Positions 1 through 10,100 of a stretch of DNA of 64,000 bases are shown here, piece after piece (position 1 is the stretch's first letter; each line of letters begins with the position of its first letter). The stretch is from contig CAYWZW010000019.1 of assembly GCA_964462945.1 (NCBI GenBank), forward strand, positions 7,076-71,075, read 5' to 3'. The stretch comes from GCA-020343675 sp964462945 (GTDB taxonomy: Bacteria; Planctomycetota; Phycisphaerae; Sedimentisphaerales; Anaerobacaceae). The notes under the pieces were generated by a model, which did not search any database, was not told the origin of the DNA, and saw only the letters and a program-made list of their open reading frames with translations. Made by a program: the position numbers and the translations under genes.

Positions 1-1209
1 ATGATCAGCGTCTCGTGTAAAGACATCATCATGTTGGAGAACACGACGATCGGCGATTGCGCACCGATTGCGATCGGCACGAAGCTCGAAGGCGTCGAGC
101 GAGAGAAAGCCGAGAGTTTCACTCGCGCCGCCTTCGTGCGCGCCGCTGAAGCAAACGGCTATCCGGCCGTGCTGCTCAAGGCCATGGTCACGATGGGGAC
201 GAAAGTTTACGAAGTAAGAAACCTGCAAACCGGCCAGTACGAGTTTCTTGAAGAGGAGCGGCTGGCCGAAGACCCGAATTCATACGACCTGGCCGGCAAA
301 GAGCTAATTGTCAAAGATAATGAGATTCTGACGCTGACCGCGGCGAAGGCTTACGAATACGGCATCGCCAGAGCACAGGTCAAGGACCGGGCGGGGGCGC
401 TGGAGTTCTTGGCCCAGCGTGACGGCGTGACGTTTGCCGGCGAGCCGATGGTCCTCGAGACCAACTGGTCGGAAGAGATGGTCCGCTGGCTGAACTCGCC
501 GGCGGTGATGGCCGTGCTTGTTTTGCTCGCCCTGTTAGGCGTCTATATCGAATTCAATACGCCGGGCGTCGGACTGCCCGGACTGGTGGCGCTGATATGC
601 TTTGTGATCATCATCGGCAGCAAGTACTTAGTGGGGCTGGCGAACTGGGTGGAGGTGGCGCTGTTCATTGCGGGGCTGCTCCTGCTGTTGGTGGAGATTT
701 TTGTCCTGCCCGGCTTCGGCATCGCAGGTGTTTTGGGCATAATATGTATGTTGTTCGGATTATTCGGCATGCTCATCAGGAATTCGCCGGGTGAATTGCC
801 GTGGCCGCATACGCCTCTTGACTGGGAAGTTTTTGAGAGAAACGTGTACGGCCTGTTAGGTGGAATTGTCACTTTTCTAATCGGGCTGCCTATTCTCGCC
901 CGATATCTTCCGAAAATCCCCGTAGCCAGGCGCCTGGTGCTGGCCGGCCCGCAGGAACCGGCGGAAATGGGGGCGGCCGCCGGCTGGGCCGCTGCAAAGC
1001 CGTCAGCAGAAACGCCTGTTCAGGCGGGACAAAAGGGAATAAGTCTCAGTCAATTGCGGCCGGCCGGCAAGGCCGAATTCGGCGGCCTGCGGCTGGACGT
1101 GGTTTCAGGCGGTGAGCTTATCGAGGCGGGCAGGCAGATTATAGTTGAAGTTGTCGAGGGAAATCGTATAGTGGTAAGGGAAATACCTGAACCGAAAAAT
1201 ACCAAGTAA
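1..1209 (+). CDS. NfeD family membrane protein, long form (5'-truncated by window edge)
   Basis: Membrane protein of the NfeD family that accompanies flotillins in membrane microdomains. The visible 402 residues open inside a ClpP-like serine-protease domain (IIMLENTTIGDCAPI resembles the strand/turn seen there), followed by four to five hydrophobic segments at about residues 165-262 and a C-terminal OB-fold NfeD domain (SQLRPAGKAEFGG, then VVEGNRIVVREI at the end). The catalytic serine region should lie upstream of base 1, so the ATG at base 1 is probably internal. It is followed by a short NfeD and FloA in the same direction, the classic arrangement. Family call is firm; protease activity cannot be judged from this part. 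Confidence 0.88.
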   Translation: MISVSCKDIIMLENTTIGDCAPIAIGTKLEGVEREKAESFTRAAFVRAAEANGYPAVLLKAMVTMGTKVYEVRNLQTGQYEFLEEERLAEDPNSYDLAGKELIVKDNEILTLTAAKAYEYGIARAQVKDRAGALEFLAQRDGVTFAGEPMVLETNWSEEMVRWLNSPAVMAVLVLLALLGVYIEFNTPGVGLPGLVALICFVIIIGSKYLVGLANWVEVALFIAGLLLLLVEIFVLPGFGIAGVLGIICMLFGLFGMLIRNSPGELPWPHTPLDWEVFERNVYGLLGGIVTFLIGLPILARYLPKIPVARRLVLAGPQEPAEMGAAAGWAAAKPSAETPVQAGQKGISLSQLRPAGKAEFGGLRLDVVSGGELIEAGRQIIVEVVEGNRIVVREIPEPKNTK

Positions 1210-1236
1210 ACAGAGGCTATTAAGGAGCAGCATATT

Positions 1237-1728
1237 TTGACCTACGCGATCATCTTGTTGGTGGCCGGGATATTATTGGCGTTTCTCGAGACAATCCTGC
1301 CGTCGGGAGGCCTACTCGGTTTTCTTGCTGCGGCGTCGCTGACAGGAGCTGTCGTCATCGGTTTTATGCACGGCGAGCCGACGGGCTGGATTATCCTGCT
1401 TGCCGCTTTTGTTTGTGTCCCGATATTGATTTTACTCGGGCTGAAGGTCCTGCCCAAAACGCCGTTCGGCCGTCGTATGATATTGGCCGAATCACCCAAA
1501 AAGCTCGACCCTCTGAGCGGAAAAGTCGAGATTAGCGATGAGAATTTCAGCCAGCTTAAAGACCAAAGCGGTGTGACGGTTACCGAGCTGCGACCCTCGG
1601 GCATCGCTGAAATAAATGGTAAAAGATACAGTGTGGTCTCCGAAGGCGGAATGATTAATCCGTCAGTTGAGATAATCGTCAAGGAAGTTGAGGGCAACAA
1701 TATAATCGTAAGAGAGAAAAACGGATAA
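1237..1728 (+). CDS. NfeD family protein, short form
   Basis: 163-residue NfeD protein lacking the protease domain. Three hydrophobic helices fill residues 1-75, and residues about 110-163 form the OB-fold (VTELRPSGIAEINGKRY ... VEGNNIIVRE) that closely parallels the C-terminus of the preceding gene. The start is TTG at 1237, supported by an AAGGAG Shine-Dalgarno at 1222-1227, nine bases upstream; no ATG fits the N-terminal membrane helix. It lies 27 bases after the long NfeD and 56 bases before floA, so one operon is likely. NfeD OB-folds are thought to bind the flotillin partner; that role is inferred from the family. Confidence 0.88.
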   Translation: MTYAIILLVAGILLAFLETILPSGGLLGFLAAASLTGAVVIGFMHGEPTGWIILLAAFVCVPILILLGLKVLPKTPFGRRMILAESPKKLDPLSGKVEISDENFSQLKDQSGVTVTELRPSGIAEINGKRYSVVSEGGMINPSVEIIVKEVEGNNIIVREKNG

Positions 1729-1784
1729 TTGTTGCCCCGGAACAAAACGATGCTTTGTTAATTTGTCAATACAGGGGTGCACAA

Positions 1785-3038
1785 ATGATGACAACGATCT
1801 TATTAGCTCAGGGACACGTGGTTCTAACGGTATTGGCGATTATAGCCGGCATAATCGTCATCGCTTTTTTCATTGTTTTCATATCATTCATCAACACTTG
1901 GATTAAAGCCTTCTTCAGCGGGGCGCACGTGGGCTTCTTCGACCTGATCGGGATGGCTCTGCGCGGCGTTCCGCGTGAAGAAATCGTCCGTGCCAAGATT
2001 GCTGTCGTCCAGTCGGGAATCACCGACCTCGACACCCCGCAGCTCGAGAGTGTATGGCTGGTAGCGAGGAACAGATTTCCCCGCAAGGACAGGCCCGACC
2101 GCGACACCGCCACGCCGGTTCTTGAACGCTGGATGGAAGAGAGAAACGAGCGCGAGAAACGCTTCTGGACGTCGTACCAAGGCGACGTAATGACCTGCGT
2201 CAATGCCCTGATCATCGCCCGCAAGGCCGACCTGCCGGTCACGTTCGCACAGTTGCAGGCGCACCATTTTGCCGGCGGTTACGTGATCGACGTGGTTCAG
2301 TCCATGATTGCCGCGAATCGGGCCAAGATACCTCTGAGCTTTGACGTCGCTCGTGCCATCGACCTGGCGGGGCGGGACATACTCAGAGCGGTCGAAACCA
2401 CCGTTACACCCAAAATCATAGACTGTCCATTAGATAAATCTTCGCTGCTCGATGCGGTCGCCAAAGACGGCATCAGGATGCTGGTCCGTGCCAGAGTGAC
2501 CGTCCGGTCTAACATTAACCAGTTGGTTCGAGGGGCCACCGACGAAACCATCATTGCCCGCGTCGGTCAGGGCATCGTCAGCGCCATCGGCTCGGCGGAG
2601 ACGTATAAGGATGTGCTGGAACATCCGGACCGGATTTCCCGCAAGGTGCTGGATAGCGGCCTGGATGCGCAGACGGCCTACGAGATCGTCTCCATTGATA
2701 TTGCCGACGTAAGTGTTGCCGGGGTAAGCACTAAGGACCTGGAGGTGGCCAATGTCGGCGCCAAGCTCGAAACCGAACGAGCCGAAGCGGACAAGCGGAT
2801 GCGCCAGGCGGAGGCCGAAGGACGCCGGGCTATGGCCGTCGCACGCGAGCAGGAAATGACCGCTCTGGTGCAGGAAAACCGCGCTAAAGTGGTTCTGGCC
2901 GAGGCAGAAGTACCTCTGGCAATGGCAGATGCCTTCAGGAAGGGCAATCTCGGTATTATGGACTACTACAGAATGAAGAATATCATGGCCGATACCTCAA
3001 TGCGGGATTCCATCGCAAAGCCCAAGAAGAAAGAATAA
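1785..3038 (+). CDS. floA: Flotillin-like protein FloA
   Basis: Bacterial flotillin that scaffolds membrane microdomains. An N-terminal membrane helix (about residues 12-40) precedes the SPFH-type core (TIGS-like IGSAETYKDVLEHP, EIVSIDIADV) and a C-terminal coiled region (AEADKRMRQAEAEGRRAMAVAREQ split here for length) ending in EVPLAMADAFRKGNLGIMDYY, all hallmarks of FloA. I chose ATG 1785 (GGGGTG Shine-Dalgarno at 1774-1779); ATG 1788 is equally possible and the upstream TTG at 1755 is not. At 418 residues it is longer than the usual ~330: about 70 extra residues sit between QLESVWLVAR and QLQAHHFAGGYV and look like a partial duplication of that segment. Cotranscribed with two NfeD genes. 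Confidence 0.93.
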   Translation: MMTTILLAQGHVVLTVLAIIAGIIVIAFFIVFISFINTWIKAFFSGAHVGFFDLIGMALRGVPREEIVRAKIAVVQSGITDLDTPQLESVWLVARNRFPRKDRPDRDTATPVLERWMEERNEREKRFWTSYQGDVMTCVNALIIARKADLPVTFAQLQAHHFAGGYVIDVVQSMIAANRAKIPLSFDVARAIDLAGRDILRAVETTVTPKIIDCPLDKSSLLDAVAKDGIRMLVRARVTVRSNINQLVRGATDETIIARVGQGIVSAIGSAETYKDVLEHPDRISRKVLDSGLDAQTAYEIVSIDIADVSVAGVSTKDLEVANVGAKLETERAEADKRMRQAEAEGRRAMAVAREQEMTALVQENRAKVVLAEAEVPLAMADAFRKGNLGIMDYYRMKNIMADTSMRDSIAKPKKKE

Positions 3039-3070
3039 CTGCAGGGCATCTGGGTAAGAATGGCTTTGTT

Positions 3071-3709
3071 ATGAATACTTTCTTAGCACAAATAATTCTG
3101 GCCCGCCGGAACGAGGACGTCCAAAGCTGGATGAACATACTGTTCGTCGTGGTGCTGGCGGTCTTTTGGGCGCTGGGCGGCATCCTCAAAGCGAAGAGCA
3201 AAAGCGCTCGGAGCCGGCAAAAGGAACAATTAGCCCGTAAACCGGCCCGCAGACCGCCGGCGCTGAGCATCGGGCTGCGGGAACAGTTGCTCAAGGAGCC
3301 CCATCGTCCCGCGGGCCCGGCGGAACGCCCGCCGTATCGTCCCGGCGTACAGGAGGCGCGCACAAAGCTTGGGGAACTCCGTGCCGCCGCCCGGAAATTC
3401 GCCGCCGAGGCCGAACAGGCTTTCCGCGTTCAAATCGCAGAGCCGGCGCCCGAGCCGCAGCAGGCATTGCCGAAGCCCAGAACTCGGCCCGCTATCCAGG
3501 AGAGTCTGGAGTTTGCCGCCAAACTCCCCGCGGCGAGGGAAGATAAGCCGGCTCCAGGCCCATTGGAAACACCCCGGGAAGAATACCTTGCTGAACTCCT
3601 GTCGGATTATGCCGATTCCGACCACCTCAGAAGGGCGATCCTCCACTATGAGATCTTAGGCAGGCCCTTGTCACTGCGCGACCCGTCAGAGCAAAGCATC
3701 GGACTTTGA
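3071..3709 (+). CDS. Membrane-anchored protein of unknown function downstream of floA
   Basis: 212 residues with one hydrophobic helix near the N-terminus (ILFVVVLAVFWALGGILK, about 24-41), a long basic, proline- and alanine-rich middle, and a conserved-looking tail (SDHLRRAILHYEILGRPLSL). No enzyme motif is visible. It starts 32 bases after floA in the same direction, so it is probably the last gene of the NfeD-NfeD-FloA operon and may be a microdomain partner; that is inference from position only. The low-complexity middle suggests a flexible linker between membrane anchor and the C-terminal motif. Confidence 0.75.
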   Translation: MNTFLAQIILARRNEDVQSWMNILFVVVLAVFWALGGILKAKSKSARSRQKEQLARKPARRPPALSIGLREQLLKEPHRPAGPAERPPYRPGVQEARTKLGELRAAARKFAAEAEQAFRVQIAEPAPEPQQALPKPRTRPAIQESLEFAAKLPAAREDKPAPGPLETPREEYLAELLSDYADSDHLRRAILHYEILGRPLSLRDPSEQSIGL

Positions 3710-3939
3710 CCGAATGACGCAGATCAGCGTCCCACTCGAATGCAGGCCGGAATCTTAACTGAACTTTTGCAAAACTCTTATCTTAACAGGGACAAGAAGC
3801 GTTAATGAGCACTGGTGCGTGAGGGCAATCCGAGCCCCCTGCAACGTCCTATAATATATGTTATGTTTCATTCAGCCCTTATTTTGATCCCGCCAGGGCG
3901 TTTTGCGATTTCTTGACTTTCTGATGTCATTCCGCCGTT

Positions 3940-5562
3940 CTACGGCGAAAACGGATAGTTCACGTTCACTGCATGGTCGGCCGTGTCTGCAAGATTGTCC
4001 CACGTCGTAGTCACTCTATCCAGCAGCCCCAGGTTCTGAAGAATGATTGAGATGTTGACCGTGGCATCCGGGGATGAGAAATTGTTCTCCAGGTGACGTT
4101 CAAGATTGATCAGAGAGGATGCAAATTTGACTTTGTCGCAGTAGAGCAAGGCTGTTTTGTAATGAAGCTCAAGCGTGTCCCTGTCGAGACAGTGCGGGCC
4201 CGTCAGTTGCTCGAGCGCTTCGGCTTTGCGGCCGGCCTCATACAGGCAGACGGCCAATTTGCTCGTGGCTCTGGTGTACGCCGGATTGAGCTGCAAGGCT
4301 GTTTGGAATGAGCTGATGGCATGGGCCAGCCTGCCCACATTCATGAGCAGGACACCGAGCCGATAGTGCAGGTCGGGGTTCTGCGGGCGGTGCTGGATTT
4401 GCTGGCAGTGAGCCGCAATCACGGTGTCGGTCAGGCCGGCCGAATCGTCCACGACGTCCACATCGCCGCAGAGCGGATTCCCGCTGAGCCTGGCCTTGAA
4501 TTGCAGGATGGCCGTCTCGGTGAACAACAATGAGCTGTTTGGCTGAATGGCCGCCGCCAGGGACAGCGTGCCCAGGGCATCCGGAACCAGGCCGGCTAAT
4601 TTCTGGGCGATGGTCAGGCCGATGTACGCCTCGACGATGTTGTCATTGATTTCGACCGCCTTGTTGAACTGCTGCGCGGCAAGCTGCTCCTGGTCCGACT
4701 GGAGGTACTGGGTGCCCAGCTTGATCGTGGCTTCGAGGAAATCCGGGCAGAGACGCAGGGCCTCTTCATATTGTTCGACCGCATCCGTCGTGGCGCCCAG
4801 CATACGAAGGACATCCGCGCGCTTCAAAAGCAGATCGGTCCTGTCCGGCTCGGTCTGCAACAGGTCCTCAATGCGCTCCAGCGCCTCATGAAGCTCCCCG
4901 TCGGCGATGAGCTGGTCCGTGCTGTCATCCTGAGCGTGGAAGTTGTCCGGATGAATCAGGATCGCCGTGTTGAAGGTTTCGATGGCCTGCACGTACCTGG
5001 CCGCGGCAATGTACAAATGTCCAAGTGTAATCAGGGTCGAGATGTCGTCAGGGTACTCGCTTTTCAGAAGCTCGTATTGCTGTATGGTTTCTTCCAACCG
5101 GCCGTTCTTGAAGTAAATGGCGGCAAGCCGCTGGGCGGGAAGCTGCAAATAGTTCTTGAACTTCAGGCAGTCCTGGTAAAACTCTATCGCCTGAGATTCT
5201 TTGCCAAGCCGCTCATAACAATACCCCAGAGCATAAAGGGCCATGGTGTTATTCGGCTGACGAAGATAGACGGAGTTCAGCTCTTTGATGGCTTCATGGA
5301 TCTGGCCGTCGTGCAGACAAATCGCCGCTGCGGCCAGCCGACCGTGTGTGCAGGCGGGATTCTCGAACAAATACATCCGAAGCTGCTCGGCGGCTGCGTC
5401 GAGCTTCATCTGGCTCATCAGCTCAAGCGTTTTGTCGAACTGCTCGCGTCGAGCCGGCTCGTTGTCGTTCGCCGGAAGTCCGACCGTGTTCAGCCAGTGC
5501 CATATCAAATCGGCGGTATCGATCGTGATCGCCCTGCCGAGAATTTCAAGCAATCGACTCAT
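3940..5562 (-). CDS. Tetratricopeptide repeat protein
   Basis: 540-residue protein made almost entirely of TPR-like helical hairpins (for example ALYALGYCYERLGKESQAIEFY, AEALEQL, DLHYRLGVLLMNVGRLAHAI), about twelve units by eye. No signal peptide or membrane segment, so it is probably a cytosolic scaffold for protein-protein contacts. The N-terminus (MSRLLEILGRAITIDTADLIWHW cut short here) precedes the first repeat. It stands alone, convergent with the floA operon, with 290 bases upstream before the next gene. Binding partner unknown. Confidence 0.85.
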   Translation of the reverse strand: MSRLLEILGRAITIDTADLIWHWLNTVGLPANDNEPARREQFDKTLELMSQMKLDAAAEQLRMYLFENPACTHGRLAAAAICLHDGQIHEAIKELNSVYLRQPNNTMALYALGYCYERLGKESQAIEFYQDCLKFKNYLQLPAQRLAAIYFKNGRLEETIQQYELLKSEYPDDISTLITLGHLYIAAARYVQAIETFNTAILIHPDNFHAQDDSTDQLIADGELHEALERIEDLLQTEPDRTDLLLKRADVLRMLGATTDAVEQYEEALRLCPDFLEATIKLGTQYLQSDQEQLAAQQFNKAVEINDNIVEAYIGLTIAQKLAGLVPDALGTLSLAAAIQPNSSLLFTETAILQFKARLSGNPLCGDVDVVDDSAGLTDTVIAAHCQQIQHRPQNPDLHYRLGVLLMNVGRLAHAISSFQTALQLNPAYTRATSKLAVCLYEAGRKAEALEQLTGPHCLDRDTLELHYKTALLYCDKVKFASSLINLERHLENNFSSPDATVNISIILQNLGLLDRVTTTWDNLADTADHAVNVNYPFSP

Positions 5563-5852
5563 ACACCACTCTCATCCCGTTTTCGATCTTTTGGCTTGGC
5601 GTTGTGATTGTGGCTCTGTGAATCGCCCTCTGTCCTCTGCTAATCACAGTTAAGGTATCGGCCATCGACGAATAGGGATTAACCCCGAGTTCGGCAATTG
5701 GACGCTCGAAACGTCATCTTGCCGTCTTGCTGTACCGATTGTGTGTGATGTGCCGGTTGTTACGACTTTAGAAGGCGGTGGCCGGTCGTTTCACGGCCGC
5801 GGCCCCGATGCGACTGACCTATAAGAATGGCTGCTGCTGCCATCCAAACGCC

Positions 5853-6128
5853 CTATTGACGCAAAAAGACCCCCGACGGGGCTTCAAGAGGCTGCCGGCG
5901 TTTTTCTGAACGGGCTAAAACCACGCTCCGGCCGTCGAGACGGAGGGCGGCAAGGTCGGCATCGACATATTTGGCCTGCACTTGGGAGAAGTCCGGTCCG
6001 CGCGGAGAGCCGATGTCTTGAGTCACGAAGCCAAGCAGCCAAAACAACAGCACTCCCAGAATGAGGCTCAAGACGACGACGGCCAGCCGTTGTATCCACG
6101 GCCCCCTAAGCGTCTTGTTCTGTAACAT
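5853..6128 (-). CDS. Small membrane protein, possibly C-terminally truncated
   Basis: 91 residues with one strong membrane helix (LAVVVLSLILGVLLFWLLGFV, about 15-35) and a short charged C-terminus. Its start overlaps the end of the receiver gene by 23 bases, so translation is likely coupled. After the helix the sequence (KYVDADLAALRLDGRSVV) runs out quickly into arginine-rich residues; I would expect a coiled-coil periplasmic part in a protein with this kind of N-terminus, so a shortened or frameshifted relic is possible. No function can be assigned. Confidence 0.6.
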   Translation of the reverse strand: MLQNKTLRGPWIQRLAVVVLSLILGVLLFWLLGFVTQDIGSPRGPDFSQVQAKYVDADLAALRLDGRSVVLARSEKRRQPLEAPSGVFLRQ

Positions 6129-6621
6129 CAGTGTGCTCCGAATCGGACTTTGCCATTTGCGCCTGTTTCTCTATCTCACGTAAATAGGCCAACGTGCGTT
6201 CGAGCTTATCGGTCAGGTGTTTCAGCTTGAGCATCGTTCTTACGCGCGTCAGGAGCTCCAGCTTATTCACGGGTTTGCTGAGAAAGTCGTCCGTGCCCGA
6301 ATCGATGCCGCGCTCGATGTCGCCGAATTCGTTGAGGGCGGTCACCATGATGACGGGGATGTCGTCGGTTTTGGGGTCGTTCTTGATCCTTTTGCAGACC
6401 TCGAAGCCGCTCATCTTGGGCATCATCACATCGAGCAGGATCAAATCGGGAGGGTCCTTGGCGATGATTTTCAACGCCTCCAACCCATCACGTGCCGGGA
6501 CGGCCCGGCAGTCCACATCCTCCAGATACGCCTGCAGCAGCTCGCGATTCTGCTGATTGTCATCAACCACCAGCACGACGGGCGTCCTCTGCCGCTCTCT
6601 CTTGGTCTTATCCTTGCTCAT
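6106..6621 (-). CDS. Response regulator, single receiver domain with helical tail
   Basis: 171-residue two-component receiver protein. The acidic pair is D20-D21 in VVDDN, the phospho-acceptor is D64 in LLDVMMPKMSG, followed by the VTA threonine switch and the SKP lysine. Residues 125-171 form a charged helical tail rather than a DNA-binding or GGDEF domain, so output is probably by protein contact. Start ATG 6621 is preceded by CAGGAG nine bases upstream; longer readings upstream lack an RBS. It sits 35 bases after the PfpI gene in the same operon; the soluble histidine kinase divergent from this operon (10.6 kb) is a plausible partner, by proximity only. Confidence 0.9.
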   Translation of the reverse strand: MSKDKTKRERQRTPVVLVVDDNQQNRELLQAYLEDVDCRAVPARDGLEALKIIAKDPPDLILLDVMMPKMSGFEVCKRIKNDPKTDDIPVIMVTALNEFGDIERGIDSGTDDFLSKPVNKLELLTRVRTMLKLKHLTDKLERTLAYLREIEKQAQMAKSDSEHTDVTEQDA

Positions 6622-6656
6622 AGGAAGAATGCTCCTGTTCGAAGAAGTTCCGTGCG

Positions 6657-7172
6657 TTACTTCTCCAGGGCCTCCAGAATAGCCGTGCAGAAGGCCGGTA
6701 AGTCGTCGGGCTTGCGTGACGTGATCAAGTTGCCGTCCACGACACATTCGGCATCCACATACTTGGCGCCGGCGTTTATGATGTCATCTTTTATCGCCAT
6801 AAAACAGGTCGCCTTCTTGCCTTTGTACGCCCTGGTGCTGCACAACAGCCATCCGCCGTGACAAATCGCCGCGATTACCTTGCCGGCGTTGACCATCTCG
6901 TTGGCGAACTTGATGACGTCGGTGCTTCTTCGCATGAAGTCCGGCGCGAACCCGCCCGGCACCAGCATGGCGTCATAATCGCCGGCGTCCGCCTGCGCCG
7001 CTGCAATCTCGCAGACACAGGGATAACCTTCCTTCGAATGATATTCCTTTTTTGCCTGGGCTGCAATCAAATTAACGTCCAGGCCGGCTTCGCGGAACCG
7101 GTAATACGGATACCAGACCTCGAGGACCTGATACATCTCGTCAACCATAATCGCAATCTTTTTCGCTGACAT
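6657..7172 (-). CDS. DJ-1/PfpI family protein
   Basis: 171-residue protein of the DJ-1/PfpI superfamily, of the YhbO/PfpI type. The nucleophile elbow is AAICHGGWLL with C104 and the adjacent H105, and D11-E12 near the N-terminus supplies the acidic partner expected in the family. VPGGFAPDFMR is the usual loop before it. Members act as intracellular stress proteins, described as peptidases or glyoxalase/deglycase-like enzymes. A strong AGGAG lies upstream of ATG 7172. It follows the sialidase fusion by 16 bases and precedes the receiver gene, so it belongs to the same operon; the functional link is unclear. Confidence 0.88.
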   Translation of the reverse strand: MSAKKIAIMVDEMYQVLEVWYPYYRFREAGLDVNLIAAQAKKEYHSKEGYPCVCEIAAAQADAGDYDAMLVPGGFAPDFMRRSTDVIKFANEMVNAGKVIAAICHGGWLLCSTRAYKGKKATCFMAIKDDIINAGAKYVDAECVVDGNLITSRKPDDLPAFCTAILEALEK

Positions 7173-7188
7173 TCGTTGCTGCTCCTTT

Positions 7189-10100
7189 TTACTGTTCCGT
7201 CAATTCGCGGAAATTGCTGATCCGGTGAAAGGTCAGGTAGTTGGCGTCGTGTGCGCGATGCGCCCCACCCAGGCCGTCATCGCAGGCTGTCCTGGAGACG
7301 GCGATGATGTCCTTGTCTTCGAAAAGCCAGTCGAGGTATTGAAAGGCATGTTTTTCGCTGTCGGGGTGCTGTAGGATGACGGATTGGACCTTCCAGGTCC
7401 TCAAGTCAGAAGATGATACGAGTGTCAAAATGTTGCGGTAGGCCGTCGGATTCATTTGTTTGTTGACAAGCGACCAATAGCGCCTGGTCACCGGGTCATA
7501 GCGAATGGTAAATTTGTTCGTGCCGCCATAGAAATCGATAAAGTCTTTCTCCGGGTCGAAGGAAACTGACCTGCCGTCTTGCGAGATGTGAACCATGGCG
7601 GCGATCTCGGCCTCTTTACATTCGACGCGGAGGATGTTTACGAGCTTCTTGTCCGGCGTGACGACGATGTTTCCTTCGAGCCACGCCCTGCCGCGCCAGG
7701 CCCGGTCGAAGGCAAGCCGGTTGCTGGAAGTCCAACTGTCGGCGTTGAGCAGGTCCGCATCCACAGGGGCGGACATCACAAAGGAGCGAAAGTTGCTCCC
7801 CCATCCCTCCGGCGGGTCCCTGTCCTCCATCGCACGCCAGATTCGCCCATTGTGCACGACAACGGGGACCGGCGCACAGTGATACTGACCTTCGGCGAAC
7901 AACAGCCCGGAACGTTTGTCTTTCGGCGTGGTCCATGTGACGCCTCCATCGGTGGACCGGCGGATGACGGCGCCGCCGTACTGGCCGCCCGTGCCCATGA
8001 TGTATAGGGCCCCCTCGTGAACGAAGAGCGAGGACCAGAACTGGCCGTCGAATTCAGCCAATCTTCGCCACGTTTTGCCGGCATCGTCGGAGTGGAATAT
8101 CGCCGTGCGATTCTCGTTCGTGGATGGCCCGAAGTAATCATGCGAAGCCACATACGAGCCATTGGGCAGCACGGCGATGCTCGGCGAGCCGATATATCGG
8201 CCGCTCTCAGCCGGGCTGTGGTCGATGACCACGCCGGGCACGCCGGAGTGATCTGCACGTTCCGGCGCCTGTTTTTTAGTGGTCGCGCCCTGCTGGAGCC
8301 AGGCGAGATTAAAGACGTAGTGTTGTTTGCTGCTGATGAGGTGGATAAGCCCATCGGGCGTCTGGGTCACCGCCAGATACCCCCTTGGCTCGGCGTGGGT
8401 TCGGTCCATCACGAACTTGCCCGTGTTGCCGCCGCCGTCAAGCTCTCTGGCAGGTCCGCCGTCGGTGAGCAGCCTTTTCACGGGCCAGCTCTTGCCCTCG
8501 TCGAATGACAACGCCGCGAACATGCCGAATATCTGGCGGTCCGCGCCGGCGGGGTCACGGATAACCATGCCCTCTTTGCGGTCTGTGAAGCTCACCAGCA
8601 GGATTGGCCCCTCGTGCAGCCGCGTCAGAATGAGCCGTTGTCCACTGCCGAGGGGTTGAAACTCGCTGGCTGAATATGTCCAATTTTCACCCATGTCTTT
8701 CGAGATGCTCATGGGCATCCGGCCGTCGATGGTGTTGCCGCGTCCCAGCGCCATGAGCCTGCCGTCTTTGAGCTGTGTAACGCTGGCGTGAATCCCCGCG
8801 ACCCAAGCGCCGGTCGTGCCGGACGCGAACGTCGGATTCGGCCGCCCCTCGCCCGGATCGACCCACGTCATGCCGTTGTCCCGGCTGACGTGCACGGCCG
8901 TCCCGCCGTTGCCGCCCGTCACCGCATCACAGGGCAGGATGATGAAACCCTCGCGCGTGCGAAAGACCGATTCGACCGGCATGTGACGAAGGCCGTGCTC
9001 CGGATTGATGAGCCGGGCCTTCGACCACGTGGCGCCGTTGTCGGTCGAGATTCGCATCACCGTCGCGAGATTGCCCCACGTGGCAGCGGCAGAGAGACCG
9101 TTGAAGTGATAGATGGTGTCCCGGCCGTCGAACCAGAGAGCCGGAGCGTGGTCGTTGCGGTCAGGCGCATCCCAGAAGGTCGAGGCGGGCTCCCACTGCT
9201 GCGAGCCGTACCGCAGGCGGCTGGCCAGGACACATAGCTCACGCCCCGGTTCATCCCGGCACGAGTACCATATAGCTAACAGATCGCCGTTGGGACAATC
9301 GACAATGGCCGGGTCGTGGTTGTGCTCCGAGTACATCGGGCCGTTCGAGCCCGGCGGTATCTTGACATATTCGCGAGGCCCTGCGAAATGTGGTTTGTTG
9401 GGGTCGGGACCGCTCGCCCAGTCGGGCTGAACGTGCTGAATGACATCGCGGGCGTTCAACGCGGGCTGCCGGGCTGCAAGCGGCTCGGTATCCGGCAGTT
9501 CTCCGCCGACCACGCGGAAGCCGATCAGCCAGCTCTTGTCCTCCGGCAGCGTCCCAAGCCGGTTCGCCGAGCGAAGAAACGAAATCTCCGTGCTGTGACT
9601 GCCGCCGCGCGTGACCTTGAAATCGCCGCCGGCCCGCCCTACCGGGTCGGTCTGCTCGGCTTGCTCGTATGGCCCGTACCAATCGTAGCACCACTCTTCC
9701 ACGTTACCGTGCATGTCGCAAAGGCCCCACGCGTTCGGCGCCGTCTGCCCGACCGCAAGCGGCACCGGCTCAGCGCCCGCTCGGCGGCGCGCGGGGTCGG
9801 GAAACCAGGTCGCCCTGGCATTCTTGTGGAACTGCTCCGGCAGGCGGTCACCGGTGTGGTAGGCGGTCGTCGTGCCCGCCCGGCAGGCGTATTCCCACTC
9901 GGCCTCAGTCGGCAGACGGTACGGCTTGCCCTCCTTCTTCGAGAGCCATTCGCAGAATTTTGCCGCCTCGTGCCAGCTCACGAAAACAACCGCCTCGTCG
10001 TCCCGCTCGCAGAAGCCGAGCTTTCCACGAAGCGCGCGGTGTTCGGGGTCAAACAGTTCGTATTGGGCGTTGGTCACCTCCGTTACAGCCATAAGAAAGG

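Noticed and set aside
3931..3947. CGCCG/CGGCG hairpin at the end of the TPR gene as a terminator
   Set aside because: It overlaps the stop codon and is not followed by T-residues on the minus strand.
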